Source: Rhizobiales bacterium Ga0077524 (GTDB taxonomy: Bacteria; Pseudomonadota; Alphaproteobacteria; Rhizobiales; Hyphomicrobiaceae). From it: a stretch of DNA of 64,000 bases. Location: the NCBI GenBank assembly GCA_001464755.1, contig LNDR01000415.1, positions 39,512 to 103,511 on the forward strand, written 5' to 3'. The position numbers were made by a program, and so were the translations under genes. Shown one piece after another: positions 27,286-35,954 of this stretch; positions within the stretch are counted from its first letter, which is position 1, and the number at the start of each line of letters is the position of its first letter. The notes beneath the pieces were generated by a model, which saw only the letters and a program-made list of their open reading frames with translations, ran no database searches and was not told the origin of the DNA.

Positions 27286-28368
27286 ATGCTCTACGAGCTC
27301 GTCCAATTCAGCGACGTGTTCGGTCCGTTGAACGTGTTCCGTTACATCACGTTCCGCACCGGCGGCGCCATCATGACGGCGCTGTTGTTCGTCTTCCTGT
27401 TCGGCCCGGCGATCATCGATATGCTGCGCGTCAAGCAGGGCAAGGGGCAGCCGATCCGCGAGGACGGCCCGCAGTCCCACCTCGCGAAGCGCGGCACGCC
27501 CACCATGGGCGGCCTCATGATCCTTTCGGGCGTGCTCGTCTCGACGTTGCTCTGGGCCAACTGGCAGAGCCCCTACGTCTGGATCGTGCTCGGCGTCACG
27601 CTCTCCTACGGCGCTATCGGCTTTTACGACGACTATCTCAAGGTCACCAAGCAGACGGCCTCCGGCTTTGGCGGCAAGGCGCGGCTCGCGCTGGAGTTTC
27701 TCGTCGCTGGCTTGGCGGCATGGGCGATCATGAGCGTCGGCAAGCCGGGCTTTTCCGATGCGCTCACCTTGCCCTTCTTCAAGACCGTGATCATTCCCCT
27801 CGGATACGTGTTCATTCTGCTCGGCATCCTGGTCATTGCCGGCGCCGGCAATGCCGTCAACCTGACTGACGGCCTCGACGGGCTCGCTATCGTGCCTGTC
27901 ATGATCGCGGCTGCCACGTTCGGCCTCATCGCCTACCTCACGGGCCACGCCGTCATCTCGAAGTATCTGCAAATCCATTACGTTGCAGGTGCCGGCGAGC
28001 TGTCTGTCATCTGTGGCGCGCTGATCGGTGCCGGTCTCGGCTTCCTCTGGTTCAACGCGCCGCCCGCCATGATCTTCATGGGTGATACCGGCTCGCTGGC
28101 CTTGGGCGGTGCACTCGGCTCGATCGCCGTCGCCACCAAGCACGAGATCGTGCTCGCCATCGTCGGTGGCCTGTTCGTTCTGGAGACGCTGTCGGTCGTG
28201 ATCCAGGTCGCCTCGTACAAGCTGACGGGCAAGCGCGTGTTCCGCATGGCGCCGCTGCATCATCACTTCGAGCAGAAGGGCTGGAAGGAACCCACCGTCG
28301 TCGTCCGATTCTGGATCATCTCCGTGGTCCTGGCGCTCGTCGGCCTCGCCACCCTTAAGCTGCGCTGA
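27286..28368 (+). CDS. mraY: Phospho-MurNAc-pentapeptide transferase MraY
   Basis: A 360-residue polytopic membrane enzyme with about ten hydrophobic helices. Family motifs are GTPTMGG, the active-site aspartates in FYDDYLKV and [21 protein letters not shown] and the cytoplasmic HHHFE in [11 protein letters not shown]. It transfers phospho-MurNAc-pentapeptide to undecaprenyl phosphate, forming lipid I. The ATG has GAGGTGAGGG directly upstream. An array of palindromic repeats begins 2 nt after its stop. Confidence 0.97.
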   Translation: MLYELVQFSDVFGPLNVFRYITFRTGGAIMTALLFVFLFGPAIIDMLRVKQGKGQPIREDGPQSHLAKRGTPTMGGLMILSGVLVSTLLWANWQSPYVWIVLGVTLSYGAIGFYDDYLKVTKQTASGFGGKARLALEFLVAGLAAWAIMSVGKPGFSDALTLPFFKTVIIPLGYVFILLGILVIAGAGNAVNLTDGLDGLAIVPVMIAAATFGLIAYLTGHAVISKYLQIHYVAGAGELSVICGALIGAGLGFLWFNAPPAMIFMGDTGSLALGGALGSIAVATKHEIVLAIVGGLFVLETLSVVIQVASYKLTGKRVFRMAPLHHHFEQKGWKEPTVVVRFWIISVVLALVGLATLKLR

Positions 28369-28370
28369 CC

Positions 28371-28521
28371 CGCCGGTTGCTGTGTGGGCAACCGAAGGCG
28401 CACGCGCCGGTTGCTGTGTGGGCAACTGAAGGCGCTACGAAAGCCACGCCGGTTGCTGTGTGGGCAACTGAAGGCGCTACGAAAGCCACGCCGGCTGCTT
28501 TGTCGGCGACCGAAGGCGCAC
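28371..28521. repeat. Four-copy palindromic repeat array between mraY and murD
   Basis: Units start at 28371, 28405, 28447 and 28489. Units 2 and 3 are identical 42-mers; each begins CGCCGGTTGCTGTGTGGGCA, continues ACTGAAGGCGC and ends in a CTACGAAAGCCA-type spacer. Unit 1 has a shorter spacer, and unit 4 has diverged. Each unit folds as CGGTTGC-loop-GCAACCG with an outer GCGC pair. The array fills almost the whole gap and ends 12 nt before the murD ATG. It resembles REP-type or palindromic mobile elements rather than CRISPR. Confidence 0.8.
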
Positions 28522-28533
28522 TAGAATGCCGCA

Positions 28534-30009
28534 ATGATTCGCGCCACCACATTCGCCGGCAAGCGCGTCGCCGTCTTCGGGCTCGGCGGCTCGGGCCTCG
28601 CAACCGCGCAGTCGCTGCTCGCGGGCGGCGCGGACGTGGCCGCCTGGGACGATGGCGAGCGCTCGCGCGAGACCGCCGCCAAGGCTGGCGTCCCTCTCGT
28701 CGATCTCAAATCGGCCGATTGGTCCACCTTCGCATCCCTCGTGCTCGCGCCGGGCGTACCTTTGACGCACCCCGAGCCGCATTGGACAGTGAAGGCCGCT
28801 CGCGCCGCCGGGGTCGAGATCATCGGCGACATCGAGATCTTCTGCCGTGAGCGCCGCGTGCACGCTCTTGGAAGTCACTTCATCGCGATCACCGGCACCA
28901 ACGGCAAGTCCACCACGACGGCATTGATCGCGCATATCATGCGCACCGCCGGCATCGACGCTCAGATGGGCGGCAACATCGGCGTGCCGATCCTGTCGCT
29001 CGAGCCGGCGCTTTCCGTGGCGCCTTCGGTTGCCCACCAGCAACTGGCGCGAGTCCACGTTATTGAGATGTCGTCGTTCCAGATCGACCTGACGCCGAGT
29101 CTCGATCCCTCGATCGGCGTTCTGCTCAACATCTCAGCCGATCACCTCGATCGCCATGGCCCCTCCGACGATCCTGCGCTGGCCATGAAAAACTACGCCG
29201 CGATCAAGGCGCGGCTCGTCTTTTCGGCCGACAGTTCGGTGATCGGCATGGAAGACGGCTTCCCGCACGAGGGTGATTTGTGCGAGCCGATCTTTCATGC
29301 TCTCGAGCATTCGTCGCGGCTCGACATGGCGTTCGTCCGTGGCAAGGTCGGCTTTGCCGAGATGGTCTACTGCGAGGGACGACGACTCCGCCGCTTGCAC
29401 GGCTTGCCGACCAATGGTGGCTACGAGGAGGTGCTGGTCGACCTCGACAAGGTGAGAACCCTCCGCGGATCGCACAACGCCGAGAATGCTGCAGCCGCAT
29501 TCCTCGTGTGCGAGATGTTGGGCGTTCCGCATGACGAGATCGGCGCCGCCATCAAGACGTATCCGGGCCTCCCCCACCGCATGGAGCAGGTCGGCCGCGC
29601 CGGCAAAGTCGTGTTCGTCAACGATAGCAAGGCCACCAACGCCGACAGCACCGACAAGGCTTTGGCTTCCTGGGATCGCGACATCTACTGGATCGTCGGC
29701 GGCACCCCGAAGGAAGGCGGCATTCGTCCCCTCGATGCCTACTTCCCGCGCATCGCCAAAGCCTACCTGATCGGCAAGTCGAGCGACGACTTCGCCGCGA
29801 CGCTCGACGGCAAGGTCGGCTACGAGCGTTGCGTCACCCTCGATGTCGCGCTCGCCAAGGCCACGGCCGATGCCGCGCAATGCGACGGCCCCGAGCCAGT
29901 CGTCCTGCTATCGCCCGCCTGCGCCAGCTACGACCAGTTCCGGTCCTTCGAGCACCGCGGCGACACCTTCCGCGCCCTCGTCCACGCCTTGCCGGAAGTG
30001 GTGCGATGA
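28534..30009 (+). CDS. murD: UDP-MurNAc-L-Ala:D-Glu ligase MurD, with repeat-derived insert
   Basis: A 491-residue Mur ligase adding D-Glu. Markers are FGLGGSGLATAQSLL at the N-terminus, the ATP loop ITGTNGKSTTT, IEMSSFQIDL, SADHLDRHGPS, HNAENAAAAF and VNDSKATNADST. Residues 163-172 (APSVAHQQLA) are encoded exactly by an inverted copy of the repeat found just upstream of the gene, placed in the variable loop before RVHVIEMSS. All catalytic motifs are intact. No clear ribosome-binding site is seen next to the ATG because the repeat array lies there. Confidence 0.95.
   Translation: MIRATTFAGKRVAVFGLGGSGLATAQSLLAGGADVAAWDDGERSRETAAKAGVPLVDLKSADWSTFASLVLAPGVPLTHPEPHWTVKAARAAGVEIIGDIEIFCRERRVHALGSHFIAITGTNGKSTTTALIAHIMRTAGIDAQMGGNIGVPILSLEPALSVAPSVAHQQLARVHVIEMSSFQIDLTPSLDPSIGVLLNISADHLDRHGPSDDPALAMKNYAAIKARLVFSADSSVIGMEDGFPHEGDLCEPIFHALEHSSRLDMAFVRGKVGFAEMVYCEGRRLRRLHGLPTNGGYEEVLVDLDKVRTLRGSHNAENAAAAFLVCEMLGVPHDEIGAAIKTYPGLPHRMEQVGRAGKVVFVNDSKATNADSTDKALASWDRDIYWIVGGTPKEGGIRPLDAYFPRIAKAYLIGKSSDDFAATLDGKVGYERCVTLDVALAKATADAAQCDGPEPVVLLSPACASYDQFRSFEHRGDTFRALVHALPEVVR
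29020..29049 (-). repeat. Inverted palindromic repeat copy inside murD (in frame)
   Basis: This 30-bp segment reads GCGCCTTCGGTTGCCCAC then CAGCAACTGGCG, the reverse complement of the array unit at 28371 with one base fewer in the loop and one change in the stem. Being 30 bp it adds exactly ten codons. The reading frame used (APSVAH...) is the same as the open frame of the array units on their reverse strand. This is the pattern expected for a palindromic element that inserts into proteins. Confidence 0.75.
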
Positions 30010-30095
30010 GGCAGCGCCGCGCGGACGCCTCGGGCCATCTCGACGATCTCGGCCGCGCGAATCCAAACTGCGGCCGCAGGCCCTTCCACCCATGA
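30006..30095 (+). CDS. 29-codon ORF bridging murD and ftsW
   Basis: The ATG at 30006 overlaps the murD stop (ATGA), and the TGA at 30093-30095 overlaps the ftsW ATG at 30092 (again ATGA). The peptide begins MRQRRADASGHLDDLGRAN and ends in PFHP; it is basic and resembles no family I know. With overlaps on both sides it would translationally couple murD to ftsW. It may be a true small protein, a coupling leader, or a relic of a longer start of ftsW. Confidence 0.5.
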   Translation: MRQRRADASGHLDDLGRANPNCGRRPFHP

Positions 30096-31255
30096 GGCTC
30101 GACCGCGCCGACAACAGCCTGTTCGCCGACTGGTGGTTCACCGTCGACCGGCAATTGCTGTCCGTGATCCTTGCGCTGATCGGAATCGGCTGCATTCTCT
30201 CTCTCGCCGCAAGTCCAGCTGTGGCGCTGAAGAAGGGCCTCGCACCGTTCCATTTCGCCGAGCGGCATTTCATCTTCGCAGGCTTGGGCGTGGCCACGAT
30301 GTTGGCAGTGTCGGTGCTCTCGCCACGCCAGATCCGGCGTCTTTCGCTCGCGCTGCTCCTTGCCTCGATCGTCCTGATGGCCTGGGCGCTGCTCGTCGGT
30401 CCTGAGATCAAGGGCGCCCGGCGCTGGGTGCACCTCCTCGGCCACTCGTTCCAGCCCTCCGAGATCGGCAAGCCCGCGCTCGTCGTCCTGGTCGCGTGGC
30501 TTTTCGCCGAGGCAGCTGGGCGTGACGATGTCCCCGCCATGTCTCTGGCCGCAGGCTTCGGCCTCATCTTTTCCGGCCTACTTGTCGTCCAGCCGGACGT
30601 CGGTCAGACGCTGCTCGTCGCCAGCGTGTGGGGTGCCCTGTTCCTGATGTCCGGCCAGCCGTTGCGATGGGCGGTGGCACTCGTTCCACTGGGCGCTGCC
30701 GGCTTCGCAGGCGCCTACTTCGCCTTCGATCACGTCCGTCGCCGCGTCGATCGCTTCATTGATCCGGGCTCCGGCGACAACTATCAGATCGAGCGCGCCA
30801 TCCAGTCATTCTCGGAAGGCGGTCTCATGGGGCGGGGGCCAGGCGAGGGCATCATCAAGTCGGTGCTCCCTGACGCGCATACCGATTTCATCTTCGCCGT
30901 CATCGGCGAGGAATACGGCATCCTGGCCTGCCTCGGACTGGTCGCCCTCTATGCTTATGTGGCCACGCGCGCCTTCCGGCACGCCTGGCGCGAGCCCGAT
31001 GCGTTCGTGCGCCTAGCGATCGTGGGTCTGGCGTTGCTCATCGTGTTGCAGGCGTTGATCAACATGGGCGTTAACGTCGGGCTTCTGCCCGCCAAGGGCA
31101 TGACGCTGCCGTTCATCTCTGCCGGTGGCTCGTCCACCCTCGCAACATCGCTGACTGCTGGCCTGCTGCTGGCGTTGATGCGCCGCCGCACGGATCTCGA
31201 GCATGTCAGAAAGCCACAACTTCGCCCGACGCATGCCGGCATCGTCGTCCGGTAG
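30092..31255 (+). CDS. ftsW: Septal peptidoglycan polymerase FtsW
   Basis: A 387-residue SEDS-family glycosyltransferase with about ten membrane helices. Family markers are KGARRWVHLLGHSFQPSEIGK, VVQPDVGQTLLV, the catalytic-loop region QIERAIQSFSEGGLMGRGPG and ALINMGVNVGLLPAKGMTLP. The start at 30092 (MRLDRADNSLFADWWF) fits alphaproteobacterial FtsW; the frame is open further upstream inside murD, which I reject. It polymerises lipid II with FtsI. Confidence 0.95.
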   Translation: MRLDRADNSLFADWWFTVDRQLLSVILALIGIGCILSLAASPAVALKKGLAPFHFAERHFIFAGLGVATMLAVSVLSPRQIRRLSLALLLASIVLMAWALLVGPEIKGARRWVHLLGHSFQPSEIGKPALVVLVAWLFAEAAGRDDVPAMSLAAGFGLIFSGLLVVQPDVGQTLLVASVWGALFLMSGQPLRWAVALVPLGAAGFAGAYFAFDHVRRRVDRFIDPGSGDNYQIERAIQSFSEGGLMGRGPGEGIIKSVLPDAHTDFIFAVIGEEYGILACLGLVALYAYVATRAFRHAWREPDAFVRLAIVGLALLIVLQALINMGVNVGLLPAKGMTLPFISAGGSSTLATSLTAGLLLALMRRRTDLEHVRKPQLRPTHAGIVVR

Positions 31256-31273
31256 CGAGCAAGGATCGATAAC

Positions 31274-32413
31274 GTGACCACACCAGAGGCTCAGGGGAGC
31301 GTTATGCTGGCAGCCGGCGGCACGGGCGGGCACCTGTTCCCCGCTTACGCGCTGGCCGAGGAGCTGGCACGCCGGGGCATCGCGGTCGACCTCATGACCG
31401 ACATGCGCGGCGACCGTTACGGCACCGGATTCCCTGCGCGCAAGATCTATCAGGTGCCGGCCGCGACCATCGCCGGCTCCAATCCGCTCTCTGCTGCCAA
31501 AACCATCTTCACGCTTGCCAGGGGCGTCGGCGCAGCCCGCCGCATACTTTCCGAGGTGAGGCCCACCGCCGTCGTGGGTTTCGGTGGCTACCCGAGCTTT
31601 CCGCCGCTCGTCGCAGCGAGCCTGATGGGTTTGCCGACCGCTCTGCACGAGCAGAACGCCGTGCTCGGCCGCGCCAACCGCATGCTGGCCCGCCGCGTCA
31701 CGGCCATAGCGACATCGTTCGAGACGGTGAAGCTGCTGGAAGGCGCAGCCGCCGCCAAGTCGAGATTCACCGGCAACCCGGTCCGCGACCTCGTCATCCA
31801 GCACGCCGCGACCCCATACTTGCCCTCCGCCCCGGGCCAGCCGTTCCACCTCCTCGTCTTCGGCGGCAGCCAGGGCGCGCGCTTTTTCTCCGAGACCGTG
31901 CCGCCCGCGCTCCGGCTGTTGCCCGAGCATCTGCAGGCCCGCCTCAGCGTCATGCAGCAGGCGCGCCCCGAGGACGAGGAGGCAGTTCGCCAAGCCTACC
32001 TCGGTGGCGAGAGCATTCCGACCATCGCGGCCGATGTCGCTCCGTTTTTCAAGAATTTGCCGGAGCTCATGGCGGCCTCGCACCTCGTCGTGGCGCGAGC
32101 CGGCGCATCCTCCGTCGCCGAGTTGGCGGTGCTGGGGCGCCCGTCGATCCTTGTGCCGCTGCCACATGCTCTTGACAACGATCAGCTGGCAAATGCAACT
32201 CGACTGGCCGAAGCAGGCGGCGCCGTGTGTCTCGAGCAAAGCACGATCACCCCGGAGCGGCTCGCAGCCGAGATCGCGCGGCTGATGGAGGACCCGGACG
32301 GCATGGCCGCGTCCGCGGAAGCGGCCAGACGGCAGGGGCGCCCGGATGCGGTGCAAAGGCTCGGCGATCTCGTCGTCGAGCTGATGGCGGGGGTAACGGC
32401 GAAGACGGTTTGA
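31274..32413 (+). CDS. murG: Lipid II synthase MurG
   Basis: A 379-residue GT28 glycosyltransferase with a GTG start and AAGGA about 8 nt upstream. Motifs are AAGGTGGHLFPAYALA in the N-domain, GFGGYPSFP, HEQNAVLGRANR, FGGSQGARFF and RAGASSVAELAVLGRPS. It adds GlcNAc from UDP-GlcNAc to lipid I at the inner face of the membrane. Confidence 0.97.
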   Translation: MTTPEAQGSVMLAAGGTGGHLFPAYALAEELARRGIAVDLMTDMRGDRYGTGFPARKIYQVPAATIAGSNPLSAAKTIFTLARGVGAARRILSEVRPTAVVGFGGYPSFPPLVAASLMGLPTALHEQNAVLGRANRMLARRVTAIATSFETVKLLEGAAAAKSRFTGNPVRDLVIQHAATPYLPSAPGQPFHLLVFGGSQGARFFSETVPPALRLLPEHLQARLSVMQQARPEDEEAVRQAYLGGESIPTIAADVAPFFKNLPELMAASHLVVARAGASSVAELAVLGRPSILVPLPHALDNDQLANATRLAEAGGAVCLEQSTITPERLAAEIARLMEDPDGMAASAEAARRQGRPDAVQRLGDLVVELMAGVTAKTV

Positions 32414-32464
32414 GAATGCCGCGGGGCTCGCGGCGCACGGTTTTCATACGAGGGGGACGACACG

Positions 32465-33904
32465 ATGCAGATGCCCGGCGACCTTGGCCCAATCCATATC
32501 CTGGGGATCGGTGGCATCGGCATGAGCGCCATCGCCGAGATACTGCGTGCCAAGGGCTACACCGTCCAGGGCACCGATCAGAAGGAAAGCGCTAACGTCA
32601 CCCGCCTCCGCAGCAAGGGCATCAAGGTCTTCATCGGCCACGCTCCGTCGAACGTGGAAGGCGCCCGCTACGTGGTCATTTCCACGGCCGTGAAGGCCGG
32701 CAACCCCGAGCTTGAGGCCGCCCGCGCACGTGGCATCCCGATCATCCGCCGCGCCGAGATGCTGGCCGAGCTGATGCGCCTCTACGCGACCATCTCCGTC
32801 ACCGGCACACATGGCAAGACCACCACCACCTCGCTCGTCGCCCATGTCCTGAAGGACACCGGCCTCGAGCCCACGGTTATCACCGGCGGCATCATCAACG
32901 ACTGGGGCTCCAATGCCCGCCTGGGCGCCGGCCCGTGGATGGTGGTCGAGGCCGATGAATCCGATGGCACCTTCATCAAGATCCCGACCCAGATCGGCGT
33001 CGTCACCAACATCGACCCCGAGCACCTTGACTACTTCGGCTCCGTCGAGCGGATGCACCAGGACTACGAGACGTTCTTCCGGAACATCCCGTTCTACGGG
33101 CTCGCCGTCACCTGCATCGACCACCCGGTCGCTCGCGACATGATCGAGCGCCTGGGCCTGCGTCGCGATGGCCGCCGCCTCCTCACTTATGGTGTTTCTC
33201 CTGGGGCCGACTTGCGCCTGCTGGCAACCCGCATCGACGGCACGAGCACGGTCTTCGACGCCGAACTCAGCGCCCGGGTCGCTGGCGGCGCCCGCCGCAT
33301 CGAGGGCTGGTCTGTCCCGATCCCGGGTGAGCACAATGCGCTCAATGCGCTCTCCGCCATTGCCGTCTGTGCCGAGACCGGGCTCTCGGACGAGGCAATC
33401 CGCGCTTCGCTCGCGCGCTTCACTGGCGTCAAGCGCCGCTTCCAGCCGACCGGCACATGGAACGGCATCACCATCTACGACGACTACGGCCACCACCCGG
33501 TCGAGATTGCCGCCGTGCTGAAGGCCGCCCGTGCCGGCGCCAAGGGTCGCGTCGTCGCCGTCGTCGAGCCGCACCGCTACAGCCGCGTCAAGGATCTCTT
33601 CAACGAGTTCGCGACGTGCCTCGTCGACGCCGACGCCGTTGTCGTTGCCCCGCTCTACTCGGCCGGTGAGGCGCCCGTCCCCGGCGTTGACCACAGGGCC
33701 CTGGCGGCGGCCATCGCCAAGGCCGGCCACGCCTCGGTCACTGCTGTCGACAGCGAGCGCGACATTGCACCCGCCATCCGCGCCGTCGCACGGTCAGGCG
33801 ACATGGTGCTGTGCTTCGGCGCCGGCAACTCGACCGAATGGGCGCACGCGTTGCCCGAGTGGCTTGCCGATACGGCACCAAAGCTCGCGGGAGCGAGTGT
33901 GTGA
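32465..33904 (+). CDS. murC: UDP-MurNAc:L-alanine ligase MurC
   Basis: A 479-residue Mur ligase. Visible are [14 protein letters not shown] at the N-terminus, the ATP loop [45 protein letters not shown] and the C-terminal [13 protein letters not shown]. It commits UDP-MurNAc to the peptide stem. The stop shares one base with the murB ATG (TGATG). GAGGGGGA lies about 7 nt ahead of the ATG. Confidence 0.97.
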   Translation: MQMPGDLGPIHILGIGGIGMSAIAEILRAKGYTVQGTDQKESANVTRLRSKGIKVFIGHAPSNVEGARYVVISTAVKAGNPELEAARARGIPIIRRAEMLAELMRLYATISVTGTHGKTTTTSLVAHVLKDTGLEPTVITGGIINDWGSNARLGAGPWMVVEADESDGTFIKIPTQIGVVTNIDPEHLDYFGSVERMHQDYETFFRNIPFYGLAVTCIDHPVARDMIERLGLRRDGRRLLTYGVSPGADLRLLATRIDGTSTVFDAELSARVAGGARRIEGWSVPIPGEHNALNALSAIAVCAETGLSDEAIRASLARFTGVKRRFQPTGTWNGITIYDDYGHHPVEIAAVLKAARAGAKGRVVAVVEPHRYSRVKDLFNEFATCLVDADAVVVAPLYSAGEAPVPGVDHRALAAAIAKAGHASVTAVDSERDIAPAIRAVARSGDMVLCFGAGNSTEWAHALPEWLADTAPKLAGASV

Positions 33905-34863
33905 TGTCGGACCTTTTGCATGAGCTGGCACAGGCGCTGCCAGACCTGAAAGGGCGCCTGACTGCAGGCTCCCGCTTGGCGGAGATCACTTGGTTTCGCG
34001 TTGGCGGGCCGGCCGAGGTGTTGCTCACCCCCGCCGACGAGGCCGATCTTGCCTACGCTCTGGCGCGCATCCCGCGTGCGGTGCCGGTCTTCGCGCTGGG
34101 CCTCGGCTCCAATCTGCTCGTGCGCGATGGCGGCGTGAGCGGCGTCGTCGTGCGCCTCGGCCGCGGCTTCGGTCAAGTCGAGACGCTCGACGGCAATCGC
34201 CTGCGCGCCGGCACGGCCGTGCCCGACGTGAAGGTCGCCCGGGCGGCGGCCGATGCCGGCATCTCCGGCCTCGCTTTCTACCGCGGCATCCCTGGCTCGA
34301 TCGGGGGCGCGCTCCGCATGAACGCCGGCGCCCACGGCCGCGAGACCAAGGATACGCTCGTCGCCGCCCGCGCCGTTGATCGTGCCGGCCGGGTCCACGT
34401 CCTCTCAAACGCCGACATGGGCTTCACCTACCGCCATTGCGCCGTTCCCGACGATTGGATCTTCACCGAGGCCACCTATGCCGGCGAGCCCGGCGACCCC
34501 GAGAAGATTCTCGCCGAGATGAACGAGGTCGCCGAGTACCGCGAGAAGAACCAGCCGATCAAGGAGCGCACCGGCGGCTCCACCTTCAAGAACCCACCCG
34601 GCCAAAGCGCCTGGAAGCTGGTCGATGCGGCCGGCATGCGCGGCTTTCGTGTCGGCGGTGCCAAGGTCTCCGAGATGCACTGCAACTTCCTGATCAACGA
34701 CGCCGACGCGACGGCCGAGGACGTCGAGCGCCTCGGCGAGACCGTCCGCGCCCGCGTGAGGGCCACTCAGGGCGTCACCCTCGAGTGGGAGATCATACGG
34801 CTCGGCGAGCCACTGCCAGGACATGCAGCAGGCGAGGCCCTCGCCTTGGAGACGACCGCATGA
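33904..34863 (+). CDS. murB: UDP-N-acetylenolpyruvoylglucosamine reductase MurB
   Basis: A 319-residue FAD enzyme beginning [17 protein letters not shown]. Markers are [47 protein letters not shown], the active-site Ser in [12 protein letters not shown], and MHCNFLIND. It makes UDP-MurNAc with NADPH. The ATG is taken at the junction with murC; a longer open frame inside murC is unlikely. It overlaps ddl by ATGA. Confidence 0.96.
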   Translation: MSDLLHELAQALPDLKGRLTAGSRLAEITWFRVGGPAEVLLTPADEADLAYALARIPRAVPVFALGLGSNLLVRDGGVSGVVVRLGRGFGQVETLDGNRLRAGTAVPDVKVARAAADAGISGLAFYRGIPGSIGGALRMNAGAHGRETKDTLVAARAVDRAGRVHVLSNADMGFTYRHCAVPDDWIFTEATYAGEPGDPEKILAEMNEVAEYREKNQPIKERTGGSTFKNPPGQSAWKLVDAAGMRGFRVGGAKVSEMHCNFLINDADATAEDVERLGETVRARVRATQGVTLEWEIIRLGEPLPGHAAGEALALETTA

Positions 34864-35789
34864 GCATGCCCAGCCACACGCACGTCGCCGTCCTCATGGG
34901 CGGTTGGTCGGCCGAGCGCGAGGTCTCGCTGTCGTCCGGCAAGGACTGCGCCGCCGCGCTCGAGGGCGAAGGCTTCCGTGTCACCCGCATCGACGTCGAC
35001 CGCAACCTCGCCGCCACGCTCGCCGAGCTGAAACCCGACGTCTGCTTCAACGCCCTGCATGGCCGCTGGGGCGAGGATGGCTGCGTCCAGGGGTTGCTCG
35101 AGGTGCTCGGTATCTCCTACACGCACTCGGGCGTGCTTGCCTCGTCCCTCGCCATGAACAAGGAGGCGACCAAGGAGATCGTCGCGCGCCACGGCGTGCC
35201 CATCGCCGAGGCCGTGCTCGTGCCACGCGACGACGCCGCCAGCGACCACGCCATGGAGCCGCCCTACGTCGCCAAGCCGGTCGCCGAAGGCTCGAGCGTC
35301 GGCGTCGTCATCGTCAAGGCCGGCGCCAACCGCCCGCCGGATGCCATCCGCCGCATCGCCACGACGCGCGAGGGCCTGATCATGGTCGAGCGCTACGTCG
35401 CCGGCCGCGAGCTCACCTGTGGCGTCATTCGCGGTGAGCCGACGGGCATCATCGACATCGTTGCCGCCGGTCACCTCGATTTTTACGATTACGAGGCCAA
35501 GTACGCCCCGGGCGGCTCGCGCCACATCTTGCCCGCCGACATCCCGGCCGATGTCGCCGACGCCGTGAGACGGTACACCCTCGCGGCCCATCGCGCCCTC
35601 GGCTGCCGTGGCGTCTCGCGCTCCGACTTCCGTTGGGACGCTGCGACCGGCCAACTCGCCTTCCTGGAGATCAACACCCAGCCGGGTATGACGCCGACCT
35701 CGCTCGTTCCCGAGCTGGCCCAGTACGCCGGCATGAGCTTTGGCCAACTCGTCCGCTGGCTCGTCGAGGACGCGTCCGTCGATCGTTGA
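34860..35789 (+). CDS. ddl: D-alanine-D-alanine ligase
   Basis: A 309-residue ATP-grasp ligase starting [20 protein letters not shown]. Markers are [67 protein letters not shown] and [18 protein letters not shown]. It supplies D-Ala-D-Ala for MurF. ATGA overlap with murB. Placement between murB and ftsQ is standard for alphaproteobacteria. Confidence 0.97.
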   Translation: MSMPSHTHVAVLMGGWSAEREVSLSSGKDCAAALEGEGFRVTRIDVDRNLAATLAELKPDVCFNALHGRWGEDGCVQGLLEVLGISYTHSGVLASSLAMNKEATKEIVARHGVPIAEAVLVPRDDAASDHAMEPPYVAKPVAEGSSVGVVIVKAGANRPPDAIRRIATTREGLIMVERYVAGRELTCGVIRGEPTGIIDIVAAGHLDFYDYEAKYAPGGSRHILPADIPADVADAVRRYTLAAHRALGCRGVSRSDFRWDAATGQLAFLEINTQPGMTPTSLVPELAQYAGMSFGQLVRWLVEDASVDR

Positions 35790-35814
35790 CGACCCCGGCG
35801 CGCACAAGCCGCTC

Positions 35815-35830
35815 TAAACGTAAAATTAAC
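35815..35830 (+). promoter_or_regulatory. CtrA-box-like site upstream of ftsQ
   Basis: TAAA-N7-TTAAC (35815-35830) differs by one base from the alphaproteobacterial CtrA consensus TTAA-N7-TTAAC. It lies in an AT-rich island (35814-35850) inside the 165-bp ddl-ftsQ gap. A further TTAAG half-site follows at 35840-35844. CtrA is known to control ftsQA in Caulobacter and ftsZ-region genes in relatives. Assigned by motif only. Confidence 0.4.
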
Positions 35831-35954
35831 CGAACTCGTTAAGATTGTAACCCAATGGCCCGGTCCGCACCGTGCCCCCCGAGCGCCTGAGCTGATTTCT
35901 GGCTCGAGGTCGAACGGGCAGCTGCGGGCGGACCGAGGCCGATGGGTTTCGAGC

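Noticed and set aside
27157..28425. A long minus-strand open frame over mraY
   Set aside because: Shadow of mraY with Asp/Glu/Arg-rich composition; no start signal or homology.
28371..28521. CRISPR-like appearance of the repeated units
   Set aside because: Repeats are joined directly or by constant short spacers, units are palindromic, there are no unique spacers and no cas genes.
29843..30091. Upstream extension of ftsW inside murD
   Set aside because: The translated extension is low-complexity and antagonistic to the conserved FtsW start at 30092.
35826..35843. A second full CtrA box (TTAA, nine bases, TTAA)
   Set aside because: The spacer is 9 bp; the consensus is 7, so only the first site was kept as a candidate.
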